Positions 36,301-43,858 of a stretch of 64,000 nt of DNA are shown piece after piece (position 1 is the first letter of the stretch; each line of letters starts with the position of its first letter). Under the pieces are notes generated by a model. That model worked only from the letters and a program-made list of their open reading frames with translations. It searched no databases and was not told the DNA's origin. Made by a program: the position numbers and the translations under genes. The DNA comes from Dokdonella_A sp966248875 (GTDB taxonomy: Bacteria > Pseudomonadota > Gammaproteobacteria > Xanthomonadales > Rhodanobacteraceae): positions 18,072-82,071 of the forward strand of contig CBINBI010000005.1 in the NCBI GenBank assembly GCA_966248875.1. The letters run 5' to 3'.

Positions 36301-37952
36301 CCGTCACCGATCTCGAATTCCGCTTCGTGTCGGTGAATCCCGCCTTCACGCGCATGACCGGCTGGCGCGAGCACGAGGTCATCGGCCGCGTCGCCTCGAT
36401 CCTCAACTGCTCGCAGCATCCGCCGGAGCACTACCTCGCGATGCGGGAGGCGCTGGTGCGCAACGGGCACTGGCGCGGCGAGCTCTGGCAGCGGCGCAAG
36501 GACAACGAGGAATTCCTGTGCTGGCTCGAACTCACCGAAGTGCGCGACGCGTCCGGTGCGCGCACGCACTTCGTCGGCGTGCTGAACGACATCACGGACC
36601 GCAAGCGCGCCGAGCAGGAGCTGCGCTATCTCGCCAACTACGACACGCTGACCGGCCTGCCGAACCGCACACTGCTGTCCGAGCGCCTCGGCCACGCGAT
36701 CATCCGCGCGCGCCGCAGCAACCGGAAGGTAGCCGTCCTGTTCCTCGATCTCGACCGCTTCAAACACGTCAACGACTCGATGGGCCACGCCGCCGGCGAC
36801 CGCATGCTGAAAGCCGCCGGCAGCCGGCTGCGGCACGTCGTGCGCGAAGGCGACACGGTGGCGCGGCTCGGCGGCGACGAGTTCACGGTGGTGCTCGAGG
36901 ATGTCGCCGGCAACCTCGAGGCCGAGCACATCGCGCAGAAGATCATCGCGGCCTTCGATCAGCCGCTCGAGCTCGACAACGGCCAGGAAGTCGTGATCTC
37001 GCCGTCGATCGGCATCAGCTTCTATCCCGACCACGGCCAAGTGCCGACCGACCTGCTGAAGTTCGCCGATACCGCGATGTACCAGGCGAAGGAGCGCGGG
37101 CGGCGCACCTACATGGTCTATACCGAGGCCATGGACGCGGCCGCGCGGCTGCGCGCGACGACGGTCGCGGCGCTGCGCAAGGCGCTGGAGCGCAACGAAT
37201 TCACGCTCGTGTTCCAGCCGAAGCTGTCGCTGCTCGACGAGCGCGTGACCGGGGTCGAGGCACTGCTCCGCTGGCGCAGCGAGGATCTCGGCAACGTGCC
37301 GCCGACCTCGTTCATCCCGATCGCCGAGGAAACGGGCATGATCATCGAGATCGGCGACTGGGTCGTGAGCCAGTCCTGCGCGCAGCTCGCGCGCTGGCGC
37401 GACGCGGGCGTGAGGGACGTGACGATGTCGGTGAACGTGTCGGTGCTGCAGCTCCTGCGCGGAGAGCTGACGCAGCGGCTCTGCGACATCCTCGCCGAGC
37501 ACGACATCGCGCCGAACCAGCTCGAGCTGGAGCTGACCGAGAGCATGGTCATGGCGAACGCCGAGCAGTCGATCACGACGCTGCGCCAGCTCAAGGCCGT
37601 CGGCGTCACGCTGGCGATCGACGACTTCGGAACGGGCTATTCCTCGCTGAGCTATCTCAAGCGCCTGCCGATCGACACGTTGAAGATCGACAAGGAGTTC
37701 GTCGGAGACATCACGACCGATCCCGACGACGAGGCGATCACGGCCACCGTGATCACGATGGCGCATTCGCTCGGGCTCAACGTCGTTGCCGAGGGCGTCG
37801 AGAGCGCCGAGCAGGTCGAATACCTGCGCGAGCAGGGCTGCGACGAGATCCAGGGCCACTGGCTGTCCTCGCCGCTCTCGGCCGACCAGTGCCTGACCTT
37901 CCTGCGCGAGCGCGCGATCCGGCGGCGGATCGCGCTGGGCGAGACGCGCTGA
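33315..37952 (+). CDS. Beta-propeller sensor with PAS, GGDEF and EAL domains (c-di-GMP enzyme)
   Basis: A 1545-residue membrane sensor. A signal peptide (to about residue 35) is followed by about eleven Reg_prop propeller repeats (such as GYLWVGTQAGVQRYDG, GIIWIGTAGNGVERLD, GRLWVATDRGIALFD), then a Y_Y_Y domain (FQYQLQNFDERWIDAGT), a membrane helix near 819-836, and two PAS domains. GGDEF is intact at residues 1186-1190 in RLGGDEFTVVLED, and the EAL domain begins with EALLRW at 1315 and has DDFGTGYSSLSYLKRL. Both diguanylate cyclase and phosphodiesterase activities look possible. Propeller domains sense periplasmic ligands, often sugars. The gene stands alone with no response regulator nearby. 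Confidence 0.95.
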   Translation: MRDFRLRSSLLRLHIGPCLAVLLTFGSAAPAGAEALRRDFHFQPIGSAEGLAHDAVSVLLQDRTGYLWVGTQAGVQRYDGYAFRSFEPAGDDSAAARSEPVSALAEGPDGIIWIGTAGNGVERLDTATGAIERVPIAMDAPPELANVRALAADPGRGFWIGTDAGLAHADAAGTRIEPVPSWPRAEGRAPRVRQLARGEDGTLWIASSAGLFRLPAQGDVIERVGADVLDDVSALLIDHAQRLYTGSYDGLYLVEPSGAARRIWPAQGSYTVGALAEDARGRLWLAIPHEGLVAFDPEHAEDVWLRPEPDLPGSLPDTLITSLLADRSGLLWIGTSERGLARTDTAGSSFQHIVDRDPARDMRAANDVHAIFEDAEGGIWLGTDGSGLKRYDPATNRFEQYGDVLAHAFAVAPAKHPDLRVIVPGRKVSPAPDTKAPELRVTALAGTGQGRLWVATDRGIALFDPRQRTATVLPLGQDDGSGLEDADVRSILSARDGRLWLGTAFNGLARYDAPADRWQVLRADTGTPRLSSNTVLVLHQDASGRIWAGTLNGLDMIDTDGAVHVFRQDPADPRSLAGNIVRTIHESADGTIWVGTQAGLNRVDGMDGGRMRFTRWLSRDGLPNGTIYAISEDAMGRLWLSTNRGLAAFDRSTETFRTFDVSDGLESTEFNSGASALLRDGRIAFGAADGLTLFAPQAIVASRFPAPVVFTDVFVGNTRLHVPGSYGVRMAQADRIVRFEFAALDFAAPGRNRFQYQLQNFDERWIDAGTRHEATYTNLDPGRYVFRVRAANHDGYWNETPASLALVVTPPWWAGTEAKLLYLLAALAVAALCWRALHKRRAEIARHHRDLREREDRLRLALWGSGDEFWDWDMKNDTLHITGLGELLRNPHEGQPIAAQAWISENVHPDDLPAVRQRIDEHIAGLTETLESEHRLRSRRGDWVWVLARARIVERDEKGQPLRMCGTARNIMATRAADREHRIAQEVIRSMTEALTVTDLEFRFVSVNPAFTRMTGWREHEVIGRVASILNCSQHPPEHYLAMREALVRNGHWRGELWQRRKDNEEFLCWLELTEVRDASGARTHFVGVLNDITDRKRAEQELRYLANYDTLTGLPNRTLLSERLGHAIIRARRSNRKVAVLFLDLDRFKHVNDSMGHAAGDRMLKAAGSRLRHVVREGDTVARLGGDEFTVVLEDVAGNLEAEHIAQKIIAAFDQPLELDNGQEVVISPSIGISFYPDHGQVPTDLLKFADTAMYQAKERGRRTYMVYTEAMDAAARLRATTVAALRKALERNEFTLVFQPKLSLLDERVTGVEALLRWRSEDLGNVPPTSFIPIAEETGMIIEIGDWVVSQSCAQLARWRDAGVRDVTMSVNVSVLQLLRGELTQRLCDILAEHDIAPNQLELELTESMVMANAEQSITTLRQLKAVGVTLAIDDFGTGYSSLSYLKRLPIDTLKIDKEFVGDITTDPDDEAITATVITMAHSLGLNVVAEGVESAEQVEYLREQGCDEIQGHWLSSPLSADQCLTFLRERAIRRRIALGETR

Positions 37953-38101
37953 GGATCGATCGCGCCAGGGCGGCACCGACGGCTGTCCGGAAGGCCGTCC
38001 CTGCCCGCTTTCCCGATGCCGGCAAAGGGCTGTCGACCGGCGTTTTTTGCGCCCGGAAATCACCTCTCTTCCACGCAAACCTTGATGCTATATTTGCCGC
38101 C

Positions 38102-38323
38102 ATGTCCGCGCACGAGCAAACACTGCTTGCCATCGGCGACCGGGTCGACCGGCTGCTCGAGCTGTGCCGCACGCTGCAGGAGGAAAACCGCAGCCTGCGC
38201 CAGAGCCAGGAGCAGCTCGCCACTGAGCGCGCGCAATTGCTCGCGCGCAACGAGCAGGCGCGCTCGCGGGTGGAAGCGATGATCCTGCGTCTGAAATCGC
38301 TGGAACAGAACAATCACGGATAA
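38102..38323 (+). CDS. Small coiled-coil protein of the TIGR02449 (ZapB-like) family
   Basis: A 73-residue protein that is almost entirely heptad-repeat coiled coil (LLAIGDRVDRLLELCRTLQE, then SRVEAMILRLKSLEQNNHG). The position just before zapA is typical of the TIGR02449 family in gammaproteobacteria, which is thought to act with cell division factors. The gene is short but its start (ATG 38102) and context are consistent. Confidence 0.85.
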   Translation: MSAHEQTLLAIGDRVDRLLELCRTLQEENRSLRQSQEQLATERAQLLARNEQARSRVEAMILRLKSLEQNNHG

Positions 38324-38450
38324 GGTTCGATGCGCGGAGCCTCCGTGAAGAACAAGAACCGCGCTGCATTCCGTCGCACGCACTGCGTTCGACGCAACGG
38401 CTGATCGAACCGATCAGCGACGATCGCACAGGTGACGATTCGCGCCCGCC

Positions 38451-38747
38451 ATGACTGAACCCGTCTCGGTTTCGATTCTCGATCGCGAATACCTGATCTC
38501 GTGCACGCCGGAGGAGCGTCCCGGCCTGATCGCGGCGGCGAGCTATCTGGACTCCAAGATGCGCGAAATCCGCGCCGGCGCGCGCTCGGCGAGCCTCGAA
38601 CGCATCGCGGTGCTCGCGGCGCTTACCGTCGCGCACGAGCTGCTCGGCGCGAAGCAGCGCGAAACGAGCGAGGCCGCGGTGCTGGCACATCACCTGCAAG
38701 CGATCAATGCCAAGCTTGAACGCGCGTTGCCCGGCTCCATACAATAG
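38451..38747 (+). CDS. zapA: Cell division protein ZapA
   Basis: Stabilises FtsZ filaments at the division site. The 98 residues show the ZapA fold: SVSILDREYLISCTPEERPGL, then AAASYLDSKMREIRAGARSAS and LERIAVLAALTVAHELL, ending with a coiled-coil helix. It follows the coiled-coil protein gene by 127 bases and directly precedes 6S RNA, the gene order seen widely in gammaproteobacteria. Confidence 0.93.
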   Translation: MTEPVSVSILDREYLISCTPEERPGLIAAASYLDSKMREIRAGARSASLERIAVLAALTVAHELLGAKQRETSEAAVLAHHLQAINAKLERALPGSIQ

Positions 38748-38751
38748 CTCC

Positions 38752-38941
38752 AGGTGTCCTCTGCGGTGCGCGACAGCGCACTCTTACATATTGCCTTGTA
38801 CCTATAGACGACCCGGGACGGTCATCACCAGCCGGTGTGCATGTCCGCCACGTGCGGAAAGCCTGATGGCTGTGCCGACTCTCCCACCTGAACCCATGGT
38901 TCAAGGTCGTTTGATGCGCATCGACACGGCGGAGGATGCCG
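38752..38941 (+). ncRNA. ssrS: 6S RNA
   Basis: Located between zapA and the 5-formyl-THF cyclo-ligase gene, the known position of 6S RNA. The ends pair: GGTGTCCTCTGC at the 5' side with GCGGAGGATGCC at the 3' side (G-U pairs allowed). The conserved hairpin CCTGAACCCATGGTTCAAGG (38886-38905) matches the 6S 3' half. It is about 190 nt, the usual size. Exact ends need a covariance search. 6S RNA sequesters sigma-70 holoenzyme in stationary phase. Confidence 0.85.
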
Positions 38942-39181
38942 CTTTCTTTGCGATCCGTCCGGATCGCCGCCTGGTCCGCTCGTTGACTTGCTCTCTTCGA
39001 GAAATGCGAAGGAGGAATCCAGAGGCGGCGATTCGTGCCGCACTTCCCATGTGAAGCGGCTTCGATCTGCCTCGACTGCGGCCGCCTGAAAGCAGGCGGA
39101 GCTGTGTCCGCCGTCATGCCGGCGAACGCCGAAACGCATTGCTTCCGCACCGATAACATTCGCTCTGGCATCATCCGCGCA
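38942..39181. other. Leader region between 6S RNA and fau, with a half repeat
   Basis: No gene is seen. GTCATGCCGGCGAACGCC at 39113-39130 is a single arm of the palindromic repeat present at 4717-4819. AAGGAGGAA at 39011-39019 is not followed by a convincing small ORF. Confidence 0.5.
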
Positions 39182-39787
39182 ATGCCACCGGTCGATGCCA
39201 CACGCGCCGCGCTCCGCGCGGAACTCCGCCAGCGCCGCGCCGCGATCGCCGCCGCGGATCGCATCGCGGCGGCGACGGCGCTTGCCGAGCGCCTCGAAGA
39301 CATCCCGGAATTCATTACAGACACGAACATCGCCGGCTACTGGGCGATGGGCGGCGAGTTGCCGCTCGCAGCGATCATCGGCGGGCTGCGCGCACGCGGC
39401 CAGGTCTATCACCTGCCGGTCATCGACGAGCACAGGCGGCTCAAGTTCGCCATGTGGTGGCCCGGCATGGACATCGCGACGAACCGGCTGGGCATTCCCG
39501 AGCCCGCCGCGACGGATGCCTCGCTCGCACCCGATGCGATCGATGTCGTGCTGGTCCCGCTGCTCGCCTTCGACCGTCGCGGGCACCGGCTCGGCTCCGG
39601 CGGCGGCTATTACGATCGGAGCTTCGCGTTCCTGCGCGAGGTCGAACGCCCCTCCCGGCCGCTGATGGTCGGTATCGGGTACGCTCTGCAGGAGCTCGAT
39701 CACATCGAACCCGAGGCGTGGGACGTCCGGCTCGACTACGTCGCCACCGAGCGCGAACTGGTGGACTGCACGAACGCGGAACCCTGA
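39182..39787 (+). CDS. fau: 5-formyltetrahydrofolate cyclo-ligase
   Basis: Converts 5-formyl-THF to 5,10-methenyl-THF with ATP (gene also called ygfA). The 201-residue protein has the family's N-terminal basic region (RAALRAELRQRRAAIAAADR), IAGYWAMGGELPLAAIIG, and the ATP/Mg site region FDRRGHRLGSGGGYYDRSFAFL. The start at ATG 39182 is the first family-consistent methionine; an in-frame extension upstream reads through the repeat half unit. Cotranscription with 6S RNA is common in related bacteria. Confidence 0.93.
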   Translation: MPPVDATRAALRAELRQRRAAIAAADRIAAATALAERLEDIPEFITDTNIAGYWAMGGELPLAAIIGGLRARGQVYHLPVIDEHRRLKFAMWWPGMDIATNRLGIPEPAATDASLAPDAIDVVLVPLLAFDRRGHRLGSGGGYYDRSFAFLREVERPSRPLMVGIGYALQELDHIEPEAWDVRLDYVATERELVDCTNAEP

Positions 39788-39790
39788 AGC

Positions 39791-40240
39791 ATGCGCTACT
39801 GGCTGATGAAGACCGAACCCGACGAATTCTCGATCGACGATCTTGCGAAACGGAAAGTCGAGCCGTGGACCGGCGTGCGCAATTACCAGGCGCGCAACTA
39901 CATGCGCGAAATGAAGGTCGGCGACGGCGTGCTGTTCTACCATTCGAGCTGCGAAGTGCCCGGCGTCGCCGGTATCGCCGAGGTCGCGACCGAGGCGTAT
40001 CCCGACCCGACGCAGTTCGATCGCAAGAGCGATTACTACGACGCCGCCAGCCGGCGCGAGGAGCCGCGCTGGCAGCTCGTCGACGTCAAGTTCAGGCGCA
40101 AGCTCAAGCGCACGATCCCGCTCGCCGAGCTCAAAGGCCGACCCGAGCTCGCCGGCTTTCCGCTGATCGCGCGCGGCAACCGGCTGTCCGTGCTGCCGGT
40201 GGCGAAGGCACAATGGGACTTCATCCTGGGACTCGAATAG
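39791..40240 (+). CDS. EVE domain-containing protein
   Basis: A 149-residue protein consisting of one EVE domain, related to thymocyte nuclear protein 1. MRYWLMKTEPDEFSIDDLAK, VRNYQARNYMREMKVGDGVLFYHS and GVAGIAEVATEAYPDPTQFD are the diagnostic parts. EVE/YTH-like domains bind modified bases in nucleic acid. The gene begins three bases after the fau stop, so both are cotranscribed. Its substrate in bacteria is not established. Confidence 0.92.
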   Translation: MRYWLMKTEPDEFSIDDLAKRKVEPWTGVRNYQARNYMREMKVGDGVLFYHSSCEVPGVAGIAEVATEAYPDPTQFDRKSDYYDAASRREEPRWQLVDVKFRRKLKRTIPLAELKGRPELAGFPLIARGNRLSVLPVAKAQWDFILGLE

Positions 40241-40271
40241 CGGGTTCGGACGGCACAGGAGAGCTCGACCG

Positions 40272-40916
40272 ATGTCGAAGGACGAGGAGAAGCGCGCAGC
40301 GGCGCGCGCGGCGATCCGTTACATCGAAGGCTGCCGCATCGTCGGCGTCGGCACCGGCTCGACGGTCGCCCACTTCATCGACGCGCTGGCCGAACGAAGG
40401 CACGCGATCGACGGCGCGGTCTCGAGCAGTGAGCAGTCGACCCGGCTCCTCGCCGAGCGCGGGATTCCGGTGCTCGATCTCAACGAGATCGATCGGCTCG
40501 CCGTCTACGTCGACGGCGCCGACGAGTGCGACGCGGGAAAACGCCTGATCAAGGGCGGCGGCGGCGCGCTGACGCGCGAGAAGATCATCGCCGCCGTCGC
40601 CGACACGTTCGTCTGCATCATCAACGCCGGCAAGCGCGTCGACGTGCTCGGAAAATTCCCGCTGCCGATCGAAATCATCCCCATGGCGCGAAGCTACGTC
40701 GCCCGCGAGATCGTTCGCCGCGGCGGCAACCCCGTCTGGCGCGAAAACGTAGTGACCGACAACGGCAATGCGATCCTCGACGTGCACGGCTGGCGCATCG
40801 ACGATCCGGTCGCGATGGAGCGTGACCTCAACCAGATCGCGGGCGTCGTCACGGTGGGGCTCTTTGCGCAGCGCCCCGCCGACATCGTTCTGATCGGCGA
40901 TCGCGAAATGGAATGA
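40272..40916 (+). CDS. rpiA: Ribose-5-phosphate isomerase A
   Basis: Interconverts ribose 5-phosphate and ribulose 5-phosphate in the pentose phosphate pathway. The 214 residues include RIVGVGTGSTVAHFIDAL (phosphate loop), SSEQSTRLLAERGIPV, YVDGADECDAGKRLIKGGGGALTREKI (catalytic Asp/Glu/Lys) and PIEIIPMARSYVAREI. All catalytic residues are present. It ends the fau-EVE-rpiA operon and is convergent with the protease gene 78 bases away. Confidence 0.96.
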   Translation: MSKDEEKRAAARAAIRYIEGCRIVGVGTGSTVAHFIDALAERRHAIDGAVSSSEQSTRLLAERGIPVLDLNEIDRLAVYVDGADECDAGKRLIKGGGGALTREKIIAAVADTFVCIINAGKRVDVLGKFPLPIEIIPMARSYVAREIVRRGGNPVWRENVVTDNGNAILDVHGWRIDDPVAMERDLNQIAGVVTVGLFAQRPADIVLIGDREME

Positions 40917-40993
40917 ACGAGCAGCGGAGCCGGGTTGCGTGGCGGGCCGAGCCCGTTGCATGAGCCGCGCAAAGTCCGCGTGCCCGCTTCGAC

Positions 40994-42031
40994 TCAGCCC
41001 GCGACGAGCTCCGTCGGCACGATCGTCGATGTCATTTTCCGGTCGCGGCGCAGCAGCGTCATCTCGGCGGCCATGCCGATGCGCCCAGCATCGAGCACGC
41101 GGTGCAGCGAATCGATGCCGTCGATGTCGTGTCCGCCGAAGCGGACCAGGATGTCTCCGGACTCCACGCCCGCCTGCTGCGCCGGGCTGCCCGGCGCCAC
41201 CTCCATCACGCGCACCGCCGTCTCGACCGGCAGCTCGAAGTAGCGCACATAACGGCGCGGCAGACGCGTGTTCTGCGCACCGATGCCGAGCGAAGCGCGG
41301 CGCACGCGGCCGTGGCGCATCAGCTCGGGCACGATCTGCCGCGCGATGTCGATCGACACGGAGAAGCAGATGCCCTGCGCCGCGGCGATGATCGCGGTGT
41401 TGACGCCGATCACGCGGCCGGAGGAATCGAGCAACGGCCCGCCGGAGTTGCCCGGGTTCAGCGCGGCATCGGTCTGGATCACGTCCTCGATCAGGCGACC
41501 CGTCGTCGCGCGCAAGCTGCGCCCGAGCGCGCTGACGACGCCGGCCGTCAGCGTGCACTCGTAGCCGAACGGATTGCAGATCGCCACGACGAGCTGGCCG
41601 ACGCGGATCCCGCGCGCGGTGCCGAGCTCGAGCACCGGCAGCGGCTGCGCGCCGGCAACGCGCAGCAGCGCGAGGTCGGTGTGCGGATCGACGCCGAGCA
41701 CGTCGGCGGGCAGGCGCAGGCCGGAAGTCGTCAGCACTTCGATGCCGCGGCCGCCCGCGACGACGTGCGCGTTGGTCAGAACGAGGCCGTCCGGCGTGAA
41801 CACGAAGCCGGAACCGCCGCCGCCCGGCACGGTGCGCCCGCGCTCGTCGGTGCGCTCGGCGACGGTGATGGCGACGACCGCCGGGCCGGCACGCTCGGCG
41901 ACACCGGTGACGACACGCGAATACGCATCGAGCGCGGCATCGTCGGGGAGAGGCTCGCCGAATCCGGCGTGCTCCGCCCGCTCGCCGCCGATGGGGTCAT
42001 GAATGGATTGCACATCGAGCATGCTCGCCAT
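40994..42031 (-). CDS. HtrA/DegP-like trypsin-family protease with one PDZ domain, no evident signal peptide
   Basis: A 345-residue serine protease of the HtrA class. The triad is visible in VLTNAHVV (His), VDPHTDLALLRV (Asp) and LNPGNSGGPL (Ser). One PDZ domain follows (VMEVAPGSPAQQAGVESGDILVRFGGHDIDGI). The N-terminus (MASMLDVQSIHDPIGGERAE) has neither a signal peptide nor a membrane anchor, whereas DegP, DegQ and DegS all have one. An in-frame extension to 42139 does not supply a signal peptide either. ATG 42022 is an alternative start. Either the protein is cytoplasmic or it uses an unusual export route. Confidence 0.88.
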   Translation of the reverse strand: MASMLDVQSIHDPIGGERAEHAGFGEPLPDDAALDAYSRVVTGVAERAGPAVVAITVAERTDERGRTVPGGGGSGFVFTPDGLVLTNAHVVAGGRGIEVLTTSGLRLPADVLGVDPHTDLALLRVAGAQPLPVLELGTARGIRVGQLVVAICNPFGYECTLTAGVVSALGRSLRATTGRLIEDVIQTDAALNPGNSGGPLLDSSGRVIGVNTAIIAAAQGICFSVSIDIARQIVPELMRHGRVRRASLGIGAQNTRLPRRYVRYFELPVETAVRVMEVAPGSPAQQAGVESGDILVRFGGHDIDGIDSLHRVLDAGRIGMAAEMTLLRRDRKMTSTIVPTELVAG

Positions 42032-42234
42032 ATGGGGATCGCGTTCAGACTCGCAAGCGACGCGCGAGACGCAAGGACGGATTGACCGTTCCGTCCGCGT
42101 GTGCTCGGATGCGGCAGGCCGCGTGCGATCGGCATTCATCGGATGCGACGGGCGGAATCCGTGTCCGCTCGCCGAACCGTCTTGCGTACCGTTTCAGCGA
42201 GGCTCGATCGCCGCGCCGGAGAGACAGGGGAAAC

Positions 42235-43806
42235 ATGGAGCCAGGAAAATCCGATCACTGCGCCTTTCCGCTGCGCCCGCTGGCGGCGGCGCTGGCGCTG
42301 GCTGTCGCATCGGCCTCGCTTCGCGCCACGACGTCGCTGCGCCCCGGCGAGATCACGGACGCGAGCGTCGTCGTGCGCGAGGACGGCACGCCTCTCCGGA
42401 CTGCGCTGCGCGCCTGGCACCTCGATGCGCTGCAGAACGCCGAGCCGCCCTCGCCTCACGCGACGCGGCGTTACGTCACTAACTGCGCAGACGACGGCGA
42501 GGGCTCGCTGCGGGCCGTGGTCGCGGCATCGGCCTCGGGCGACACGATCGATCTTTCCGAGCTGACGTGCAGCGTGATCACGCTCGAGACCGGCGGCATC
42601 GCGGTGCGCCTGGACAGCGCCACGCTGGTCGGCCCCGCCTCACGCCCGCTCGCGATCGACGGCAACCATGCCAGTCGTGTCTTCCTCCATTACGGCTCCG
42701 GCGGCTTCCTGCTGCGCAATCTCACCGTGCGCAACGGACACCACCGCGCGACCGGCTTCAATCTCGGCATCGGCGGCTGCATCGCTTCGGCAGGCTATCT
42801 GACGCTCGACCAGAGCACCGTCACCGGCTGCTACGCCGGCGGCGAAGGCGCGTACGGCGGCGCGATCTACGCCTACTCGCTGATCCTGTCGAGGAGCACG
42901 CTCTCGAACAACGTCGCCTACGGCGTGCACGCGGACGCCGGCATGGCCGCGTTCGGCGGCGCCGCCTTCGTCTACCAGATCGACATGGTCGAGAGCACCG
43001 TGACCGGCAACGCCGCGCGGCACTTCCGCCATCTGCCGCGACGCAGCTACGACATCGGCGGCGGCATCAGCACGGTCCGCGGCGGGCTCGTCATCAACTC
43101 GACCATCGATTCCAACTATTCGTACGGCCGCGGCGGCGGCCTCGCGACGTTCAGCGACATCCTGGTGCGCAACAGCACGATTTCCGGCAACAGCGCACGC
43201 ACGATCGGCGGCGGGGGGCTTTTCATGCGCTTCCCGGCGGCGCTCGATGCCCGCAACAGCACGATCACGGCGAACACGGGGCAACGGGGCGCGGGCGTCC
43301 TGTTCACGTCGATGACAGCCTTGCTGCAAAGCACGATCGTCGCCGGCAACGTCGCTTCGGTCCCGGGCACCGACGATCTGTCGAGCCTGCGGACCACGCG
43401 CATCGAGGGCGGCAACAACCTGATCGGCACGACCGGAGCCGAAATCACGATCCCGCCCGACTCGCGACGCGGCGATCCGGCCCTCGCGCCCCTCGCCGCG
43501 AATGGCGGACCGACGCGCACGCATGCACTGCGCGCCGGCAGCCCGGCGATCGATGCCGGCAACAACGCATCGCAGCTCGCCTCGGACCAGCGCGGCACGG
43601 GCTTCGCGCGCGTGGTCGGCACGGCCGCCGACATCGGCGCCTTCGAGCTCGGCGCAGGCGCGACGGACGGAGCGTCACCCGCCGCCGTTCCCGCGTCCAC
43701 GCGCGGATTCGGCGCGCTGTTGCTCATGCTGCTCGGCCTCGCCGCGCGCGGCGCATTGCGGCGCCGCATAACGAGTACGAGCAGGCGCGGCGGGTCCCGG
43801 CGGTAA
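42235..43806 (+). CDS. Surface beta-helix protein of the choice-of-anchor Q family
   Basis: A 523-residue exported protein. After a signal-like segment (LRPLAAALALAVASASLRA) it carries a parallel beta-helix with repeated N-S-T-I and V-T-G/N motifs (LILSRSTLSNNVA, DMVESTVTGNAA, LVINSTIDSNYS, ILVRNSTISGNSA, LDARNSTITANTG). The N-terminal GEGSLRAVVAASASGDTIDL and later HALRAGSPAIDAGNNAS match choice-of-anchor Q proteins. It ends with PAAVPASTRGFGALLLMLLGLAARGALRRR, a hydrophobic helix and basic tail of the exosortase/CTERM-like type. AGGGGA precedes ATG 42235. Confidence 0.85.
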   Translation: MEPGKSDHCAFPLRPLAAALALAVASASLRATTSLRPGEITDASVVVREDGTPLRTALRAWHLDALQNAEPPSPHATRRYVTNCADDGEGSLRAVVAASASGDTIDLSELTCSVITLETGGIAVRLDSATLVGPASRPLAIDGNHASRVFLHYGSGGFLLRNLTVRNGHHRATGFNLGIGGCIASAGYLTLDQSTVTGCYAGGEGAYGGAIYAYSLILSRSTLSNNVAYGVHADAGMAAFGGAAFVYQIDMVESTVTGNAARHFRHLPRRSYDIGGGISTVRGGLVINSTIDSNYSYGRGGGLATFSDILVRNSTISGNSARTIGGGGLFMRFPAALDARNSTITANTGQRGAGVLFTSMTALLQSTIVAGNVASVPGTDDLSSLRTTRIEGGNNLIGTTGAEITIPPDSRRGDPALAPLAANGGPTRTHALRAGSPAIDAGNNASQLASDQRGTGFARVVGTAADIGAFELGAGATDGASPAAVPASTRGFGALLLMLLGLAARGALRRRITSTSRRGGSRR

Positions 43807-43858
43807 CGGCTTCGTGATACGCCGTTAACTTTTCCAGAACGCCCGCATCCGTAATTTT

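Noticed and set aside
33336..38078. A 1580-codon open frame on the strand opposite the propeller-GGDEF-EAL gene
   Set aside because: It is antisense to a gene with clear domains; high GC makes stops rare, and the translation is Arg/Ala/Val-rich with no domain.
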